The notes under the pieces are model-generated. The model worked only from the letters and a program-made list of their open reading frames with translations. It did not search any database and was not told where the DNA came from. Made by a program: the position numbers and the translations under genes. This document shows, piece by piece, positions 17,401 through 26,853 of a stretch of DNA of 64,000 nucleotides. The DNA is taken from the NCBI GenBank assembly GCA_035693615.1, contig DASSGH010000002.1:1-64000 (forward strand), in the 5' to 3' direction. This DNA comes from VAZQ01 sp035693615 (GTDB lineage: Bacteria; Pseudomonadota; Alphaproteobacteria; Rhizobiales; Xanthobacteraceae). Numbering within the stretch: position 1 is the stretch's first letter; every line of letters begins with the position of its first letter.

Positions 17401-19248
17401 TCATGACACCACCTTGCGCAACGGAGTGACTTTCAGCGCGTCGAGATGATCGGCTATCGCCCGGCTTATGAAACGGGCGGTGATCGGCGTGCCGTCGTAG
17501 TGCAGGATCGGCACCAGGCGTACGGGATCGATGCTGCATTCGTTGACGATAAGCGAACGCAGCTGGCCGTCGCGGTTCTGCTCGACGACGAAGACGAAGT
17601 CGTGGTCGGCGACGAAGTTGGTCACGCTCGAATGGAAGGGGAAGGCGCGCACGCGCAGCCGATTGAGCGAATGGCCGCGCGCCTCGATCATATGGATCGC
17701 CTCGTCCATCGCCGGCGAGGTCGAGCCGTAATAGATGACGCCGTATTTCGTCGGTTTCGCCGCGTTGGCCTGCAGCGGGCGCGGAACCAGATCCTTGGCG
17801 GTCTCGAACTTGCGTAGTAGCCGCTGCATGTTGTCGGCGTAGGGCGCGCCCTCTTCGGTATAGCGCGCATAGCGGTCGCGCGACGTGCCGCGGGTGAAGA
17901 ACGAGCCCTTGCTCGGATGCGTGCCCGGATAGGTGCGGTATGGAATCCCGTCGCCGTCGACGTCGAGGTAGCGGCCAAAATCCTTGCCGGCCTCGAGATC
18001 CGCCGCGGTCATCACCTTGCCGCGATCGTATTTGCGGCGGTCGTCCCAGGTCAGTGCGCGGCACAGGCGATGGTTCATGCCGATGTCGAGATCGAGCATG
18101 ACGAAGATGGGCGTCTGCAGGCGGTCGGCGAGATCAAAGGCGTCGGCAGCGAAATCGAAGGCCTCGGCCGGATCTTCCGGGAACAACAGCACGTGCTTGG
18201 TGTCGCCGTGCGAGGCATAGGCGCAGGAGATGAGATCGCATTGTTGGGTGCGCGTTGGCATCCCGGTCGAAGGCCCGGCGCGCTGGACGTCGAATATCAC
18301 CGCGGGAATTTCGGCGAAGTACGCCAAGCCGAGAAACTCCTGCATGAGCGAGATGCCGGGACCGGAGGTGGCCGTGAACGCGCGGGCGCCGTTCCACGCC
18401 GCGCCGATTACCATGCCGATCGACGCAAGCTCATCCTCCGCCTGCACGATCGCAAACTTGTTCCTTTTGCTTGCGCCGTCGATCCGCAGCCGCCGGCAAT
18501 GTCCGGCGAAGGCATCCGCGAGCGAGGAAGAGGGCGTGATCGGATACCACGCGCACACGGTCGCCCCGCCATAAACGGCGCCCAGCGCCGCCGCCGAGTT
18601 GCCTTCAAGGAAGATGCGGTCGCCGACCGCCTTGGCGTGACGCACACGCAAGCCGATCGGGCACTGCAGGTTCTGCAGCGCCCAGTCGCGGCCGAGATGC
18701 AGCGCGTGCAGGTTGGCGTCGATCAGCTTTTCCTTCGACTTGAACTGTTCCCTGACCAGCTGCTCGATGACTACCACGTCCATGTCCAAAAGCGCGCAGA
18801 GCGCGCCGAGATACATGATGTTCTTGAACAGCTGCCGCTGGCGCGGATCACTGTATTCGCGGTTGCAGATCGAGGTCAGCGGCACGCCGATCACCGTGAT
18901 ATCCTCGCGGAATCTCGACTTCGGCATCGGCTTAGTGGAATCGTAGAACAGGTAGCCGCCGGGTTCGATGCCGGCCACGTCCTTCTCCCAGGTCTGCGGG
19001 TTCATCGCGACCATGAGATCGGTGCCGCCGCGCGCGCCGAGGTGGCCAGCCTCCGAGATGCGCACCTCGTACCAGGTGGGCAAGCCTTGGATGTTGGACG
19101 GGAAAATGTTGCGCGGCGCCACCGGCACGCCCATGCGCAGTACCGAGCGCGCGAATAGCTCGTTGGCGCTGGCGGAGCCGGAGCCGTTGACGTTGGCGAA
19201 CCGGACGACGAAGTCGTTTACGCTGCTGATCGGGCTGCTACTCGGCAT
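17401..19248 (-). CDS. 2-oxoacid:ferredoxin oxidoreductase, fused gamma-alpha subunit (KorA-like)
   Basis: Partner of the beta subunit. The 615-residue product has an N-terminal gamma domain (about residues 10-190, with FANVNGSGSASANELFARSV) fused to the alpha domain, which begins near GNSAAALGAVYGG and carries YPITPSSSLADAF, QAEDELASIGMVIGAAWNGA and TSGPGISLMQEF. Domain III, with VVEQNRDGQLRSLI, closes the protein. This gamma-alpha fusion is characteristic of the KorAB type. It overlaps the upstream FAD/iron-sulfur gene by 31 nt, which indicates tight coupling. Confidence 0.88.
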   Translation of the reverse strand: MPSSSPISSVNDFVVRFANVNGSGSASANELFARSVLRMGVPVAPRNIFPSNIQGLPTWYEVRISEAGHLGARGGTDLMVAMNPQTWEKDVAGIEPGGYLFYDSTKPMPKSRFREDITVIGVPLTSICNREYSDPRQRQLFKNIMYLGALCALLDMDVVVIEQLVREQFKSKEKLIDANLHALHLGRDWALQNLQCPIGLRVRHAKAVGDRIFLEGNSAAALGAVYGGATVCAWYPITPSSSLADAFAGHCRRLRIDGASKRNKFAIVQAEDELASIGMVIGAAWNGARAFTATSGPGISLMQEFLGLAYFAEIPAVIFDVQRAGPSTGMPTRTQQCDLISCAYASHGDTKHVLLFPEDPAEAFDFAADAFDLADRLQTPIFVMLDLDIGMNHRLCRALTWDDRRKYDRGKVMTAADLEAGKDFGRYLDVDGDGIPYRTYPGTHPSKGSFFTRGTSRDRYARYTEEGAPYADNMQRLLRKFETAKDLVPRPLQANAAKPTKYGVIYYGSTSPAMDEAIHMIEARGHSLNRLRVRAFPFHSSVTNFVADHDFVFVVEQNRDGQLRSLIVNECSIDPVRLVPILHYDGTPITARFISRAIADHLDALKVTPLRKVVS

Positions 19249-21020
19249 TGGTCATTCGCGTGCGTCATGTCGATGAGATATTTTTTCATGTCCCAGGCGC
19301 CGGTCGGACAGCGCTCTGCGCATAAGCCGCAGTGCAGGCAGACGTCCTCGTCCTTTACCATGACGCGGCCGGTCTTGAGATCGTTGGCGACATAGAGATC
19401 CTGGGTGACGTTCTTTGCGGGCGCCTTGAGCCGCGTGCGCAGATCGGCTTCTTCGCCGTTGGCGGTGAAGGTGATGCAGTCCATCGGACAGATGTCGACG
19501 CAGGCGTCGCATTCGATGCACAGCGAGGAGGTGAACACGGTCTGCACGTCGCAATTGAGGCAGCGGTGCGCCTCCTTGAGGGCAAGGTCGGGGTCGTAGC
19601 CAAGCTCGACCTCGGTCTTGATGTCGCGCAGCGCCACCACCTTGTCGCGCAGCGGCACCCGATAACGCCGGTCTGGCGCGATGTCGTTGTCGTAGCTCCA
19701 CTCGTGGATGCCCATTTTCTGGCTGACGATCTCGACCATGGGCGCCGGACGGTCGTTGATGTCGGAGCCGGAGCACACCTTATCGATCGAGAGCGCGGCG
19801 TCGTGGCCATGAGCAACCGCCCAAATGATGTTCTTGGGGCCGAAGGCGGCGTCGCCGCCGAAGACGACGCGCGGATGGCTCGACGCCATCGTCTTCGGAT
19901 CGACCTTGGGCATGTCCCACTTGTCGAACTCGATGCCGATATCGCGCTCGATCCAAGGAAACGCGTTTTCCTGGCCGACCGCGACCAGCACGTCGTCGCA
20001 AGCGAAGTGCTGATCGGGCTCGCCGGTCGGAACGAGATTGCGACGGCCCTTGGCGTCGTGTTCGGCCTTGACCTTCTCGAACACTACGCCGGTGAGGCGT
20101 CCGTTCTCGTGGGTGAACTCTTTCGGCACGAGGAAATTCAGGATCGGGATGTCCTCGTGCATCGCGTCCTCCTTCTCCCAGGGGGACGCCTTCATCTCCT
20201 GAAAGCCGGAGCGGACGATCACCTTGACGTCCTCGCCGCCGAGCCGGCGCGATGAGCGGCAGCAGTCCATGGCGGTGTTGCCGCCGCCGAGCACGATGAC
20301 GCGCTTTCCGATCTTGTTGATGTGGCCAAAGGAGACCGAGGAGAGCCAGTCGATGCCGATATGGATGTTGGCGGCCGCTTCCTTGCGGCCGGGAATGTCT
20401 AGATCGCGACCGCGCGGTGCGCCGCACCCCACGAACACCGCGTCCCAACCCTCGGCCAGCAGCGCCTTGAGGCTATCGATTCGTTGGCCGCCGCGGAACT
20501 CGATGCCGAGATTGAGGATGTAATCGCATTCCTCGTCGATGATTGACTCGGGCAGGCGAAAGCGCGGGATCTGTGTGCGGATCATGCCGCCCGGCTTCGG
20601 ATCCTGGTCGAACACGACGCAGTGATAGCCGAGCGGCGCGAGATCCCGCGCGACCGTCAGGGAGGCGGGGCCGCCGCCCACGAGCGCAATGCGCTTGCCG
20701 TTCTTGACCGCCGCCGGCTTGGGCAAGCGCCCGCGGATATCGTCCTTGAAGTCGGCGGCGACCCGTTTCAGGCGACAGATCGCGACCGGCTCGTTCTCCA
20801 CGCGCACGCGCCGGCAGGCGGGCTCGCACGGCCGGTCGCAGGTGCGGCCGAGAATTCCGGGAAACACGTTGGATTTCCAGTTGACCATGTAAGCGTCGCT
20901 GTAACGGCCAGCGGCGATCAACCGGATGTATTCGGGAACGGGCGTGTGTGCCGGACAGGCCCACTGACAATCCACGACCTTGTGGAAGTAGTCCGGCATC
21001 GAAATGTCGGTAGGTTTCAT
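19218..21020 (-). CDS. GltD-like FAD oxidoreductase with two C-terminal 4Fe-4S clusters
   Basis: The 600-residue flavoprotein resembles the small subunit of glutamate synthase. It has the N-terminal Cys-rich region (CQWACPAHTPVPEYIRL and RTCDRPCEPACRR), the FAD motif ALVGGGPASLTVARDLAPLG, and the NAD(P)H motif VIVLGGGNTAMDCCRSS. It adds a ferredoxin-like C-terminus with CIECDACVDICPMDCITF and CLHCGLCAERCPTGAWDM, two 4Fe-4S sites. GAGG lies 5 nt before the ATG at 21020. Leading the Kor operon and overlapping korA by 31 nt, it is likely the redox partner that moves electrons between the Kor enzyme or ferredoxin and a pyridine nucleotide. The direction is not known. Confidence 0.86.
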   Translation of the reverse strand: MKPTDISMPDYFHKVVDCQWACPAHTPVPEYIRLIAAGRYSDAYMVNWKSNVFPGILGRTCDRPCEPACRRVRVENEPVAICRLKRVAADFKDDIRGRLPKPAAVKNGKRIALVGGGPASLTVARDLAPLGYHCVVFDQDPKPGGMIRTQIPRFRLPESIIDEECDYILNLGIEFRGGQRIDSLKALLAEGWDAVFVGCGAPRGRDLDIPGRKEAAANIHIGIDWLSSVSFGHINKIGKRVIVLGGGNTAMDCCRSSRRLGGEDVKVIVRSGFQEMKASPWEKEDAMHEDIPILNFLVPKEFTHENGRLTGVVFEKVKAEHDAKGRRNLVPTGEPDQHFACDDVLVAVGQENAFPWIERDIGIEFDKWDMPKVDPKTMASSHPRVVFGGDAAFGPKNIIWAVAHGHDAALSIDKVCSGSDINDRPAPMVEIVSQKMGIHEWSYDNDIAPDRRYRVPLRDKVVALRDIKTEVELGYDPDLALKEAHRCLNCDVQTVFTSSLCIECDACVDICPMDCITFTANGEEADLRTRLKAPAKNVTQDLYVANDLKTGRVMVKDEDVCLHCGLCAERCPTGAWDMKKYLIDMTHANDQCRVAARSAA

Positions 21021-21457
21021 TTACGCCTCTGCACGCACGCTTGTCCGCGCCCACTCTAAGAACCATGCGCGAACAAACGTCGGCCGGTCTGTCCCCCCGG
21101 TTCGGCTTGTGGTCCGCCGAATCCGGCGAGGATAGTAGTGGAGCCCCCCTCGAAATTCCACCGATACGTTCGTCATAACAGGCCTTTACGGGATAACGAA
21201 GGCGCCCCGCGCCGGTTCGCGGCACATGACTCAAGCTAGCGGCCAACCTCGTAAAAAGGCCGTTACTCCGTTCCCGCTCCTAATAAGTCATTGAAGTTGT
21301 TTGCCTGTTTCGATCAGTGCCGATGGTGCACTGCGAGAGGCTTTATCTGCAACTTTCCGCGACGCGAAAGCGGTCGCATTTCGTAGTCGCTTTCCCCTGT
21401 CGTTCGGGGCGTGCCGCGGGCGCCAATGAGTGTTCGCAGCAGCGACGCGTTGCCGCG
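21021..21457. other. Intergenic stretch upstream of the Kor operon
   Basis: About 440 nt between the GltD-like start and the 3' end of the LLM flavoprotein gene. The Kor operon promoter must lie on the minus strand here. I see no clear sigma-70 boxes, RNA gene or coding region. Confidence 0.55.
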
Positions 21458-22456
21458 TCACGCGCTGCTCAGCGCCGGCATCACCTCCCGCGCGAAAAGG
21501 TCGACCGTACGCAGCACCTCGCCGAGCGTCAGATCGCCGAAGGCGAACTGCGCGACGAAGTAGTTGGTACCGGCCTCCTGCATCTGCGCCTTGATCATGC
21601 GCACCACAGTCGCCGGCGAGCCGGCGATGCCGCGGCCGCCATCCTTGATCTGATCGAAATGCGGCGGCCGATCCCCGCCGGCGGGGCTGGTGCCGTGCAT
21701 GCGAAACAGATGATGGAAGTGGCGATGCCAAAGCGGGTAGGCGCGGCGCGCGATGGTCAACGCCTCGGCGTCGGTCTCGGCCATGATGACGAATCGAGCG
21801 AGGCCCAGCAGGGGAGTGTGCGTGGCCTTAAACGCCGCGCGGTAGCGGTCGGTCATCGCGCGTATTTCCGCGGTCAGGGCATTGGCGACCAGATTGAAGC
21901 CGTTGCGGCCCGCGGCCTCGGCGCCGTCCGGCGTCCCGGCGCCGGCCCAGAACGGAGGGTGCGGCTTTTGCGCCGGCTCGAGCTCCATCGGCACGTCGGC
22001 ATAGCGATAGAACTCGCCGTGAAACGTGAGCGTGCGCTGGGTGAGCGCTTGGCGCAGGACCTGCAGCGCTTCGAGATACATTTTTTGTCGGTGATCGGGA
22101 TTGATCCCGTAATAGGCGGTCTCGATCGGCGAGATGCCGCGGCCGACGCCCAGCTCGAAGCGGCCCCGGCTGAGCTGGTCGAGCATGCAGACCTCCTCGA
22201 CCAGGCGCAGCGGATGATGGAGCGGAAGCGTGTAGACGAGGGGACCGAAGCGCAGGCGCTGCGTGCGCTGCGCGACTGCGGCCAGAAAAACACTGGGCGA
22301 AGCGGCGAGGCCGAGCGGCGTCGCATGATGCTCGGCGGTGTGATAGGCGTAGAAGCCGCCGCGATCGTAGGCTTCGACAAGCCTCAGCCGCTCCTCATAG
22401 AACGCGTGGAGGGGACGCTCGTTGCGGTCGAGGTGGTCGAAAATGCCGACCTTCAT
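21458..22456 (-). CDS. LLM-class flavin-dependent oxidoreductase (luciferase-like)
   Basis: Flavin-dependent monooxygenase of the bacterial luciferase fold, 332 residues. The N-terminus MKVGIFDHLDRNERPL is followed by a TIM-barrel pattern with YHTAEHHATPLGLAASPSVF (the conserved AEHH), RLRFGPLVYTLPLHHPLRL and the motif SRGRFELGVGRGISPIE. The last of these is diagnostic of the LLM class. The substrate cannot be predicted. The gene diverges from the ATP12 gene. Confidence 0.87.
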   Translation of the reverse strand: MKVGIFDHLDRNERPLHAFYEERLRLVEAYDRGGFYAYHTAEHHATPLGLAASPSVFLAAVAQRTQRLRFGPLVYTLPLHHPLRLVEEVCMLDQLSRGRFELGVGRGISPIETAYYGINPDHRQKMYLEALQVLRQALTQRTLTFHGEFYRYADVPMELEPAQKPHPPFWAGAGTPDGAEAAGRNGFNLVANALTAEIRAMTDRYRAAFKATHTPLLGLARFVIMAETDAEALTIARRAYPLWHRHFHHLFRMHGTSPAGGDRPPHFDQIKDGGRGIAGSPATVVRMIKAQMQEAGTNYFVAQFAFGDLTLGEVLRTVDLFAREVMPALSSA

Positions 22457-22569
22457 TGTGCTTCCCGGATTTCGATCCCAACGGGATCATCCGCGAAAGC
22501 ATCCGATCTAACAAGATCGGCGAGCTGCACGCGTTGAATGATTGGCCGCCGCAGCCCATGTTGAGGCGT

Positions 22570-23343
22570 ATGCGCGATCTGTTCGAAGGCATCTTCGATG
22601 AGGAGCCGCTTGACCCGACGCAGGCAGCGCGGCGCGCGATGCGGCCGCAGCTGCGGCGGCGCTTCTATGAGCGCGTCGAGCTCGAGGACGCCGAGGAGGA
22701 ATTCCGCATCGTTCTCGACGGGCGCCCGGTGAAGACTCCGGCGCGGCGCACGCTGGCGGCGCCGAGCCGGGCGCTGGCGCAGCACCTCGCGGCGGAATGG
22801 GAAAGCCAGCGCGAGGCCATCGATCCGGCGAGAATGCCGCTCACGCGTCTCGCCAATACCATCATCGACGGCGTCGTCGACGCTCCGGGGCCGGTTGCCG
22901 CCGAGGTGGAACGCTATTTGGCCTGCGATCTCGTGTTCTATCGCGCTCCCGCTCCCGCCGGTCTCGTCTTGCGGCAGGCTAAAGCCTGGGACCCGGTGCT
23001 CGCCTGGGCGCGCGAGGCCATGGGTGCACGATTCGTGCTGGCGGAAGGAATCGCTTTCGTCGCGCAGCCCGCGCAGGCGCTCGCGGCGGCGGGCTCTGCC
23101 ATCCCGCGTCACCCATGGCGACTGGGCGCGGTGCACGCGATCACGACCCTCACCGGCTCGGCATTGACTGCGATTGCCTTGGCGCGCTCCGCGGTGTCGG
23201 TCGATACTGCCTGGACGGCCGCCCATGTTGATGAGGACTGGAATATGGAGTTTTGGGGTCGCGACGCGATCGCACTCGAACGGCGCGCCGCCCGCTTCGC
23301 CGAAATGAAAGCGGCGGCGACGGTGTTGGAAGCGATCACGTAA
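22570..23343 (+). CDS. ATP12-family F1-ATPase assembly chaperone
   Basis: Homologue of the mitochondrial ATP12 chaperone that binds the F1 alpha subunit; it is found in alphaproteobacteria. The reading frame is open from 22456, but the ATG at 22570 gives the typical start MRDLFEGIFDE and 257 residues; the ATG at 22558 is also possible. Conserved blocks are FRIVLDGRPVKTPARRTLAAP, HLAAEWESQREAIDPARMPL and the C-terminal DEDWNMEFWGRDAIALERRAARF. It stands alone between the LLM gene and a secreted protein gene, with no ATP synthase genes nearby. Confidence 0.88.
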   Translation: MRDLFEGIFDEEPLDPTQAARRAMRPQLRRRFYERVELEDAEEEFRIVLDGRPVKTPARRTLAAPSRALAQHLAAEWESQREAIDPARMPLTRLANTIIDGVVDAPGPVAAEVERYLACDLVFYRAPAPAGLVLRQAKAWDPVLAWAREAMGARFVLAEGIAFVAQPAQALAAAGSAIPRHPWRLGAVHAITTLTGSALTAIALARSAVSVDTAWTAAHVDEDWNMEFWGRDAIALERRAARFAEMKAAATVLEAIT

Positions 23344-23417
23344 AGTTCTCTGCCAAGTCGCAACCGCTAGCCATTAGCGCGGCTTTGCCGGCTAGCTCGC
23401 TGCAGAGCGCTTGAGCT

Positions 23418-23900
23418 CTATTTCTTCTTGAGCGTCCCGTAGGCGACGACGGTCGTGCCTTGAACGCTGCCGAACCACCCGAGCGCGAGGTCGTTGCCCT
23501 GGCGCGCTAACGTCACGGTGCCGTCGGGGCAGCGACCGCCCTTGTCGACCTGGCCCTTGGTGATGGCCTCGACATAGAACGTGTAGGATTTGGACGAGCC
23601 GACGCGAGTTAGTTTTCCGGTGCAGTCGAGATCGGGATACTTCGTCTCCGCTCCCCTGGCGTTGATCGCGAGCTCGAACTTGTAAGGCGTTTGGCTGCCG
23701 ACCTGAGTGAGCTCGCCGCTCCAGTTGCCGTTGAGACTGGTGCTGACCGTGGCGGCGCCCTTCTTGCCCTTCGCCGCCGCGGGCTGATCTTCGGGCGCCG
23801 GCGGAAATTGCGCGGTCGCGGGCGCCACGACTGCCGCCGTGGCGAGAAGCAGCGCAGCGCCGGAATAGCACAAGGCCTTGTAGCGAGATCCTTTTGGCAT
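23418..23900 (-). CDS. Small secreted protein of unknown function
   Basis: The 160-residue product starts at the ATG at 23900, preceded by GGAGGGGAG on the minus strand. A signal peptide of about 30 residues ends near ATAQF. A linker rich in Pro, Ala and Lys follows, and then a beta-rich domain with GNWSGELTQVGSQTPYKFEL and the two Cys of DLDCTGKL and GGRCPDGTV. Proteins of this pattern occur in rhizobia without an assigned role. It diverges from pccB with about 96 nt between starts. Confidence 0.7.
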   Translation of the reverse strand: MPKGSRYKALCYSGAALLLATAAVVAPATAQFPPAPEDQPAAAKGKKGAATVSTSLNGNWSGELTQVGSQTPYKFELAINARGAETKYPDLDCTGKLTRVGSSKSYTFYVEAITKGQVDKGGRCPDGTVTLARQGNDLALGWFGSVQGTTVVAYGTLKKK

Positions 23901-23996
23901 GTTTTGCTCCCCTCCAATACGCTCACCGAGCGAAAAGTTTACCTTCAAATGCCCGTACATGCTATGGATTTTCGGTCGGAGCGGCGAGACGCGGCC

Positions 23997-25529
23997 ATGA
24001 AGGACATCCTCGAAAAGCTCGAAGAGCGTCGCGCCCGGGCACGCGCCGGCGGTGGTGAGGCGCGCATCGAAGCGCAGCACAAGCGCGGCAAGCTCACCGC
24101 CCGCGAGCGGCTCGAACTCTTGATGGATAAAGGCTCGTTCGAGGAGTTCGACATGTTCGTCGAGCATCGCTCGGCCGAGTTCGGCATGGAGAAGAGCCGG
24201 ATCCCCGGCGACGGCGTCGTCACCGGCTGGGGTACCGTCAACGGTAGAACGGTATTCGCCTTCGCCAAGGATTTTACCGTTTTCGGCGGCTCGCTGTCCG
24301 AGGCTCACGCGCAGAAAATCGTCAAGATCCAGGACATGGCGATGAAGGCGCGGGCGCCGATCATCGGACTGTTCGATGCCGGCGGCGCGCGCATCCAGGA
24401 AGGCGTCGCCGCACTGGGCGGCTACGGCGAAGTGTTCAAGCGCAACGTGATCGCCTCCGGCGTCATTCCGCAGATTTCGGTGATCATGGGCCCATGCGCC
24501 GGCGGCGACGTCTATTCTCCGGCGATGACCGATTTCGTGTTCATGGTGCGCGAGACCAGCTACATGTTCGTCACTGGGCCCGACGTGGTGAAGACCGTGA
24601 CCAACGAGGTGGTCACCGCCGAGGAGCTTGGCGGCGCATCCGTACACACGACGAAGTCCGGCATTGCCGACGGGTCGTACGAGAACGACCTCGAGTGCCT
24701 GTTGCAGATGCGCCGGCTGCTCGACTTTCTGCCCGCCAACACCGAGGCCGGAGTGCCGGAGTGGCCCTCGCACGACGATGTTGGACGCGAGGAGAAATCG
24801 CTCGACACCCTCGTCCCGGACAATCCCAACAAGCCGTACGACATTAAGGAACTCGTCCTCAAGGTTGTCGACGAGGGCGATTTCTTCGAGCTGCAAGAGG
24901 CGTTCGCGAAAAACATTGTGACCGGCTTTGGCCGCATCGCCGGGCGAAGCGTTGGCTTCGTCGCGAACCAGCCCATGGTGCTCGCGGGTGTGCTTGACAT
25001 TGATGCCTCGCGCAAGGCAGCGCGCTTCGTGCGCTTCTGCAACGCATTCGGCATTCCGATCGTGACATTCGTCGACGTGCCGGGGTTTCTGCCGGGCACG
25101 AACCAGGAATACGGCGCGCTGATCGCGCACGGCGCGAAGCTGCTCTTTGCCTATTCGCAAGCAACCGTGCCGCTCGTCACCGTGATCACGCGCAAGGCAT
25201 TCGGCGGCGCCTACGACGTGATGGCGTCGAAGCACATCGGCGGCGACGTCAACTATGCCTGGCCGACCGCGCAAATCGCGGTGATGGGTGCGAAAGGCGC
25301 GGTCGAGATCATCTTCCGCGCCGACATCGGCGATGCCAACAAGATCGCCGCCCGCACCAAGGAATACGAGGACCGCTTCCTATCACCGTTCGTCGCCGCC
25401 GAGCGCGGCTACATTGACGACGTGATCATGCCGCGCGCGACGCGCGCGCGCATCGCCAAGGCGCTCGCGATGCTGCGCTGCAAGCGGGTGGAGATGCCGC
25501 AAAGAAAGCACGACAACCTGCCGCTATGA
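23997..25529 (+). CDS. pccB: Propionyl-CoA/acyl-CoA carboxylase, carboxyltransferase (beta) subunit
   Basis: Transfers the carboxyl group from biotin to an acyl-CoA, probably propionyl-CoA giving methylmalonyl-CoA. The ATG at 23997 gives MKDILEKLEERRARARAG, the usual PccB start, and 510 residues, the usual length; upstream in-frame codons are ignored. Conserved blocks are KLTARERLELLMDKGSFEEF, GLFDAGGARIQEGVAALGGY, MGPCAGGDVYSPAMTDFVFM and VPGFLPGTNQEYGALI. The biotin-carrying partner is at 32129-34144, separated by about 6.6 kb of unrelated genes. Confidence 0.93.
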   Translation: MKDILEKLEERRARARAGGGEARIEAQHKRGKLTARERLELLMDKGSFEEFDMFVEHRSAEFGMEKSRIPGDGVVTGWGTVNGRTVFAFAKDFTVFGGSLSEAHAQKIVKIQDMAMKARAPIIGLFDAGGARIQEGVAALGGYGEVFKRNVIASGVIPQISVIMGPCAGGDVYSPAMTDFVFMVRETSYMFVTGPDVVKTVTNEVVTAEELGGASVHTTKSGIADGSYENDLECLLQMRRLLDFLPANTEAGVPEWPSHDDVGREEKSLDTLVPDNPNKPYDIKELVLKVVDEGDFFELQEAFAKNIVTGFGRIAGRSVGFVANQPMVLAGVLDIDASRKAARFVRFCNAFGIPIVTFVDVPGFLPGTNQEYGALIAHGAKLLFAYSQATVPLVTVITRKAFGGAYDVMASKHIGGDVNYAWPTAQIAVMGAKGAVEIIFRADIGDANKIAARTKEYEDRFLSPFVAAERGYIDDVIMPRATRARIAKALAMLRCKRVEMPQRKHDNLPL

Positions 25530-25585
25530 TCGGCAGTGTACTCGGCGTGCCGTTCGTGCGCGGCCGTCGCGTGACGACGAGATGA

Positions 25586-25777
25586 TTACCGGCTCTCGGA
25601 GCCGACGCGCGGATTGCGCGTATCCGTTTCGCTGCCGCCGCGCGTCGCACGCTCGGCGAGCCGCAGCCACGATTGCGCGAGCGTGAGCCAGAAAGGCCTG
25701 TCGCCGTCGTTCACCGCGGTTTGTGCCATTCGCAAGCAGTCTTCCGCGTTGTTGCGGTAGATGTTGTTGCTACTCAT
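25586..25777 (-). CDS. Small conserved rhizobial hypothetical protein
   Basis: A 63-residue protein from the ATG at 25777, with GGGGAGCG upstream on the minus strand. It contains NNAEDCLRMAQTAVNDGDRP and FWLTLAQSWLRLAERA. This short helical protein pattern recurs in Bradyrhizobium-type genomes with no known function. It has no signal peptide or membrane segment and is presumably cytoplasmic. Confidence 0.72.
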   Translation of the reverse strand: MSSNNIYRNNAEDCLRMAQTAVNDGDRPFWLTLAQSWLRLAERATRGGSETDTRNPRVGSESR

Positions 25778-25982
25778 GCTTGACGCTCCCCGACTGCGCG
25801 ACTTGGGTACGCGACGTGGGCGCGAGCGAAGCATCGAACCTGGGCAAACTCGTGGCCCACTTCACGCCTATGTCCGCCAGACGACTCTGAACTTTCAGGC
25901 CAGCGAGCCGCCCACGCCGCGCTTGCTGCCGCGGCACTTAGATTCCGCGAGCATCGTCGCCGCGCCTCGCGACAAAACGGGA

Positions 25983-26009
25983 GCACCCCGGCCCAGCGAG
26001 CCGGGGTGC
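25983..26009 (-). terminator. Intrinsic terminator for the small membrane protein gene
   Basis: A perfect 10-bp stem (GCACCCCGGC at 25983-25992 with GCCGGGGTGC at 26000-26009) has a 7-nt loop. On the minus strand it is followed by TCCCGTTTTG, a short T tract. It lies 23 nt downstream of the stop at 26033. Confidence 0.75.
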
Positions 26010-26032
26010 CGCAAAACGAAAGATTCTCGCTG

Positions 26033-26311
26033 CTATTGTCCGCCTTGCCCGGTTGTCGCCGGGGGCGGTCCGGGAGGAACCGCGGCGGTGGGTGGGGCGG
26101 TCTTCGGCGCCATGCCGGTCGTGGCGGGCGGATTCGCGTCCTCGCGCGCGGTGCGGGTGCCTTCGCGCCCGCTGAACACGAGCGCCAGAATGACGATGAC
26201 GAACATAGCGGCGGCGATCCACCCCCACGGGGTAGACGTGCCGGTTGTGTGCTCCATTTCGGCATGCCGCTCCATATCCATTCTACGATCGAAGTCTCTG
26301 GGGTCGGTCAT
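26033..26311 (-). CDS. Small single-pass membrane protein of unknown function
   Basis: The 92-residue product starts at the ATG at 26311, preceded by GGAGG on the minus strand. An N-terminal acidic/basic segment (MTDPRDFDRRMDMERHAEM) precedes one membrane helix (WGWIAAAMFVIVILALVFS, about residues 29-47). A Pro/Thr/Ala-rich tail ending TTGQGGQ follows. Function is unknown. The upstream in-frame extension to 26419 lacks a ribosome site. Confidence 0.7.
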   Translation of the reverse strand: MTDPRDFDRRMDMERHAEMEHTTGTSTPWGWIAAAMFVIVILALVFSGREGTRTAREDANPPATTGMAPKTAPPTAAVPPGPPPATTGQGGQ

Positions 26312-26451
26312 GGGTGGGCCTCCATGTAATATGCGTGGTGAAACAACCCGGGAGCCGTCCGCTGCGTTCCCGTCAATGGAACTTTCCGCTGCAGTGCAGC
26401 CTTGCGCCGTGAGGGGCAATGCCGCCGAGGCGGCCGGCCACGAGGCTTCAT

Positions 26452-26853
26452 TTACCTTTTTTCGTCGTCGTCGCCGAAGATCAATTGCGTCTGCGTCACG
26501 ATCGCGGCGAGCTTGCCGTCGCCGCGGGTGATGCGCGTTTCCAGCACGATGGTGGTGCGGCCGCGATGCAGCGGCATGCAGACCGCATGCGCGGTGTCTC
26601 CCTTTTGCACGGCGGCGAAGAAATTGGTCTTACTCTCGATCGTCGCCGTTCGGCCGCCGTCGGGTAGACTGATGCTCGCTGTCATCCCGCCGAGCGTGTC
26701 GCCCAAAGCCATTACCGCGCCGCCATGGAGCACGCCATGGCGGTTGCACAGCTCCGCGCGCACGGGAAGTTCGGCTTCGCTGCGTTCGGGCGAGCGATGC
26801 AGCACGTTCACGCCAAGCAGCCTGATGAACGCGGGAAGGTCGGCGACGGGCAT
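26452..26853 (-). CDS. PaaI-family hotdog-fold thioesterase
   Basis: Acyl-CoA thioesterase-like protein of 133 residues. The ATG at 26853 is preceded by GGAGG on the minus strand, which rejects longer starts up to 27012. The hotdog core shows CNRHGVLHGGAVMALGDTLG, the family HGG motif with the helix, then TIESKTNFFAAVQKGDT. The natural substrate cannot be assigned. It diverges from the tRNA-Arg gene. Confidence 0.87.
   Translation of the reverse strand: MPVADLPAFIRLLGVNVLHRSPERSEAELPVRAELCNRHGVLHGGAVMALGDTLGGMTASISLPDGGRTATIESKTNFFAAVQKGDTAHAVCMPLHRGRTTIVLETRITRGDGKLAAIVTQTQLIFGDDDEKR

Noticed and set aside
23901..25274. Upstream extension of the small secreted protein into pccB
   Set aside because: The ribosome site and signal peptide fix the start at 23900, and the extension is antisense to pccB.
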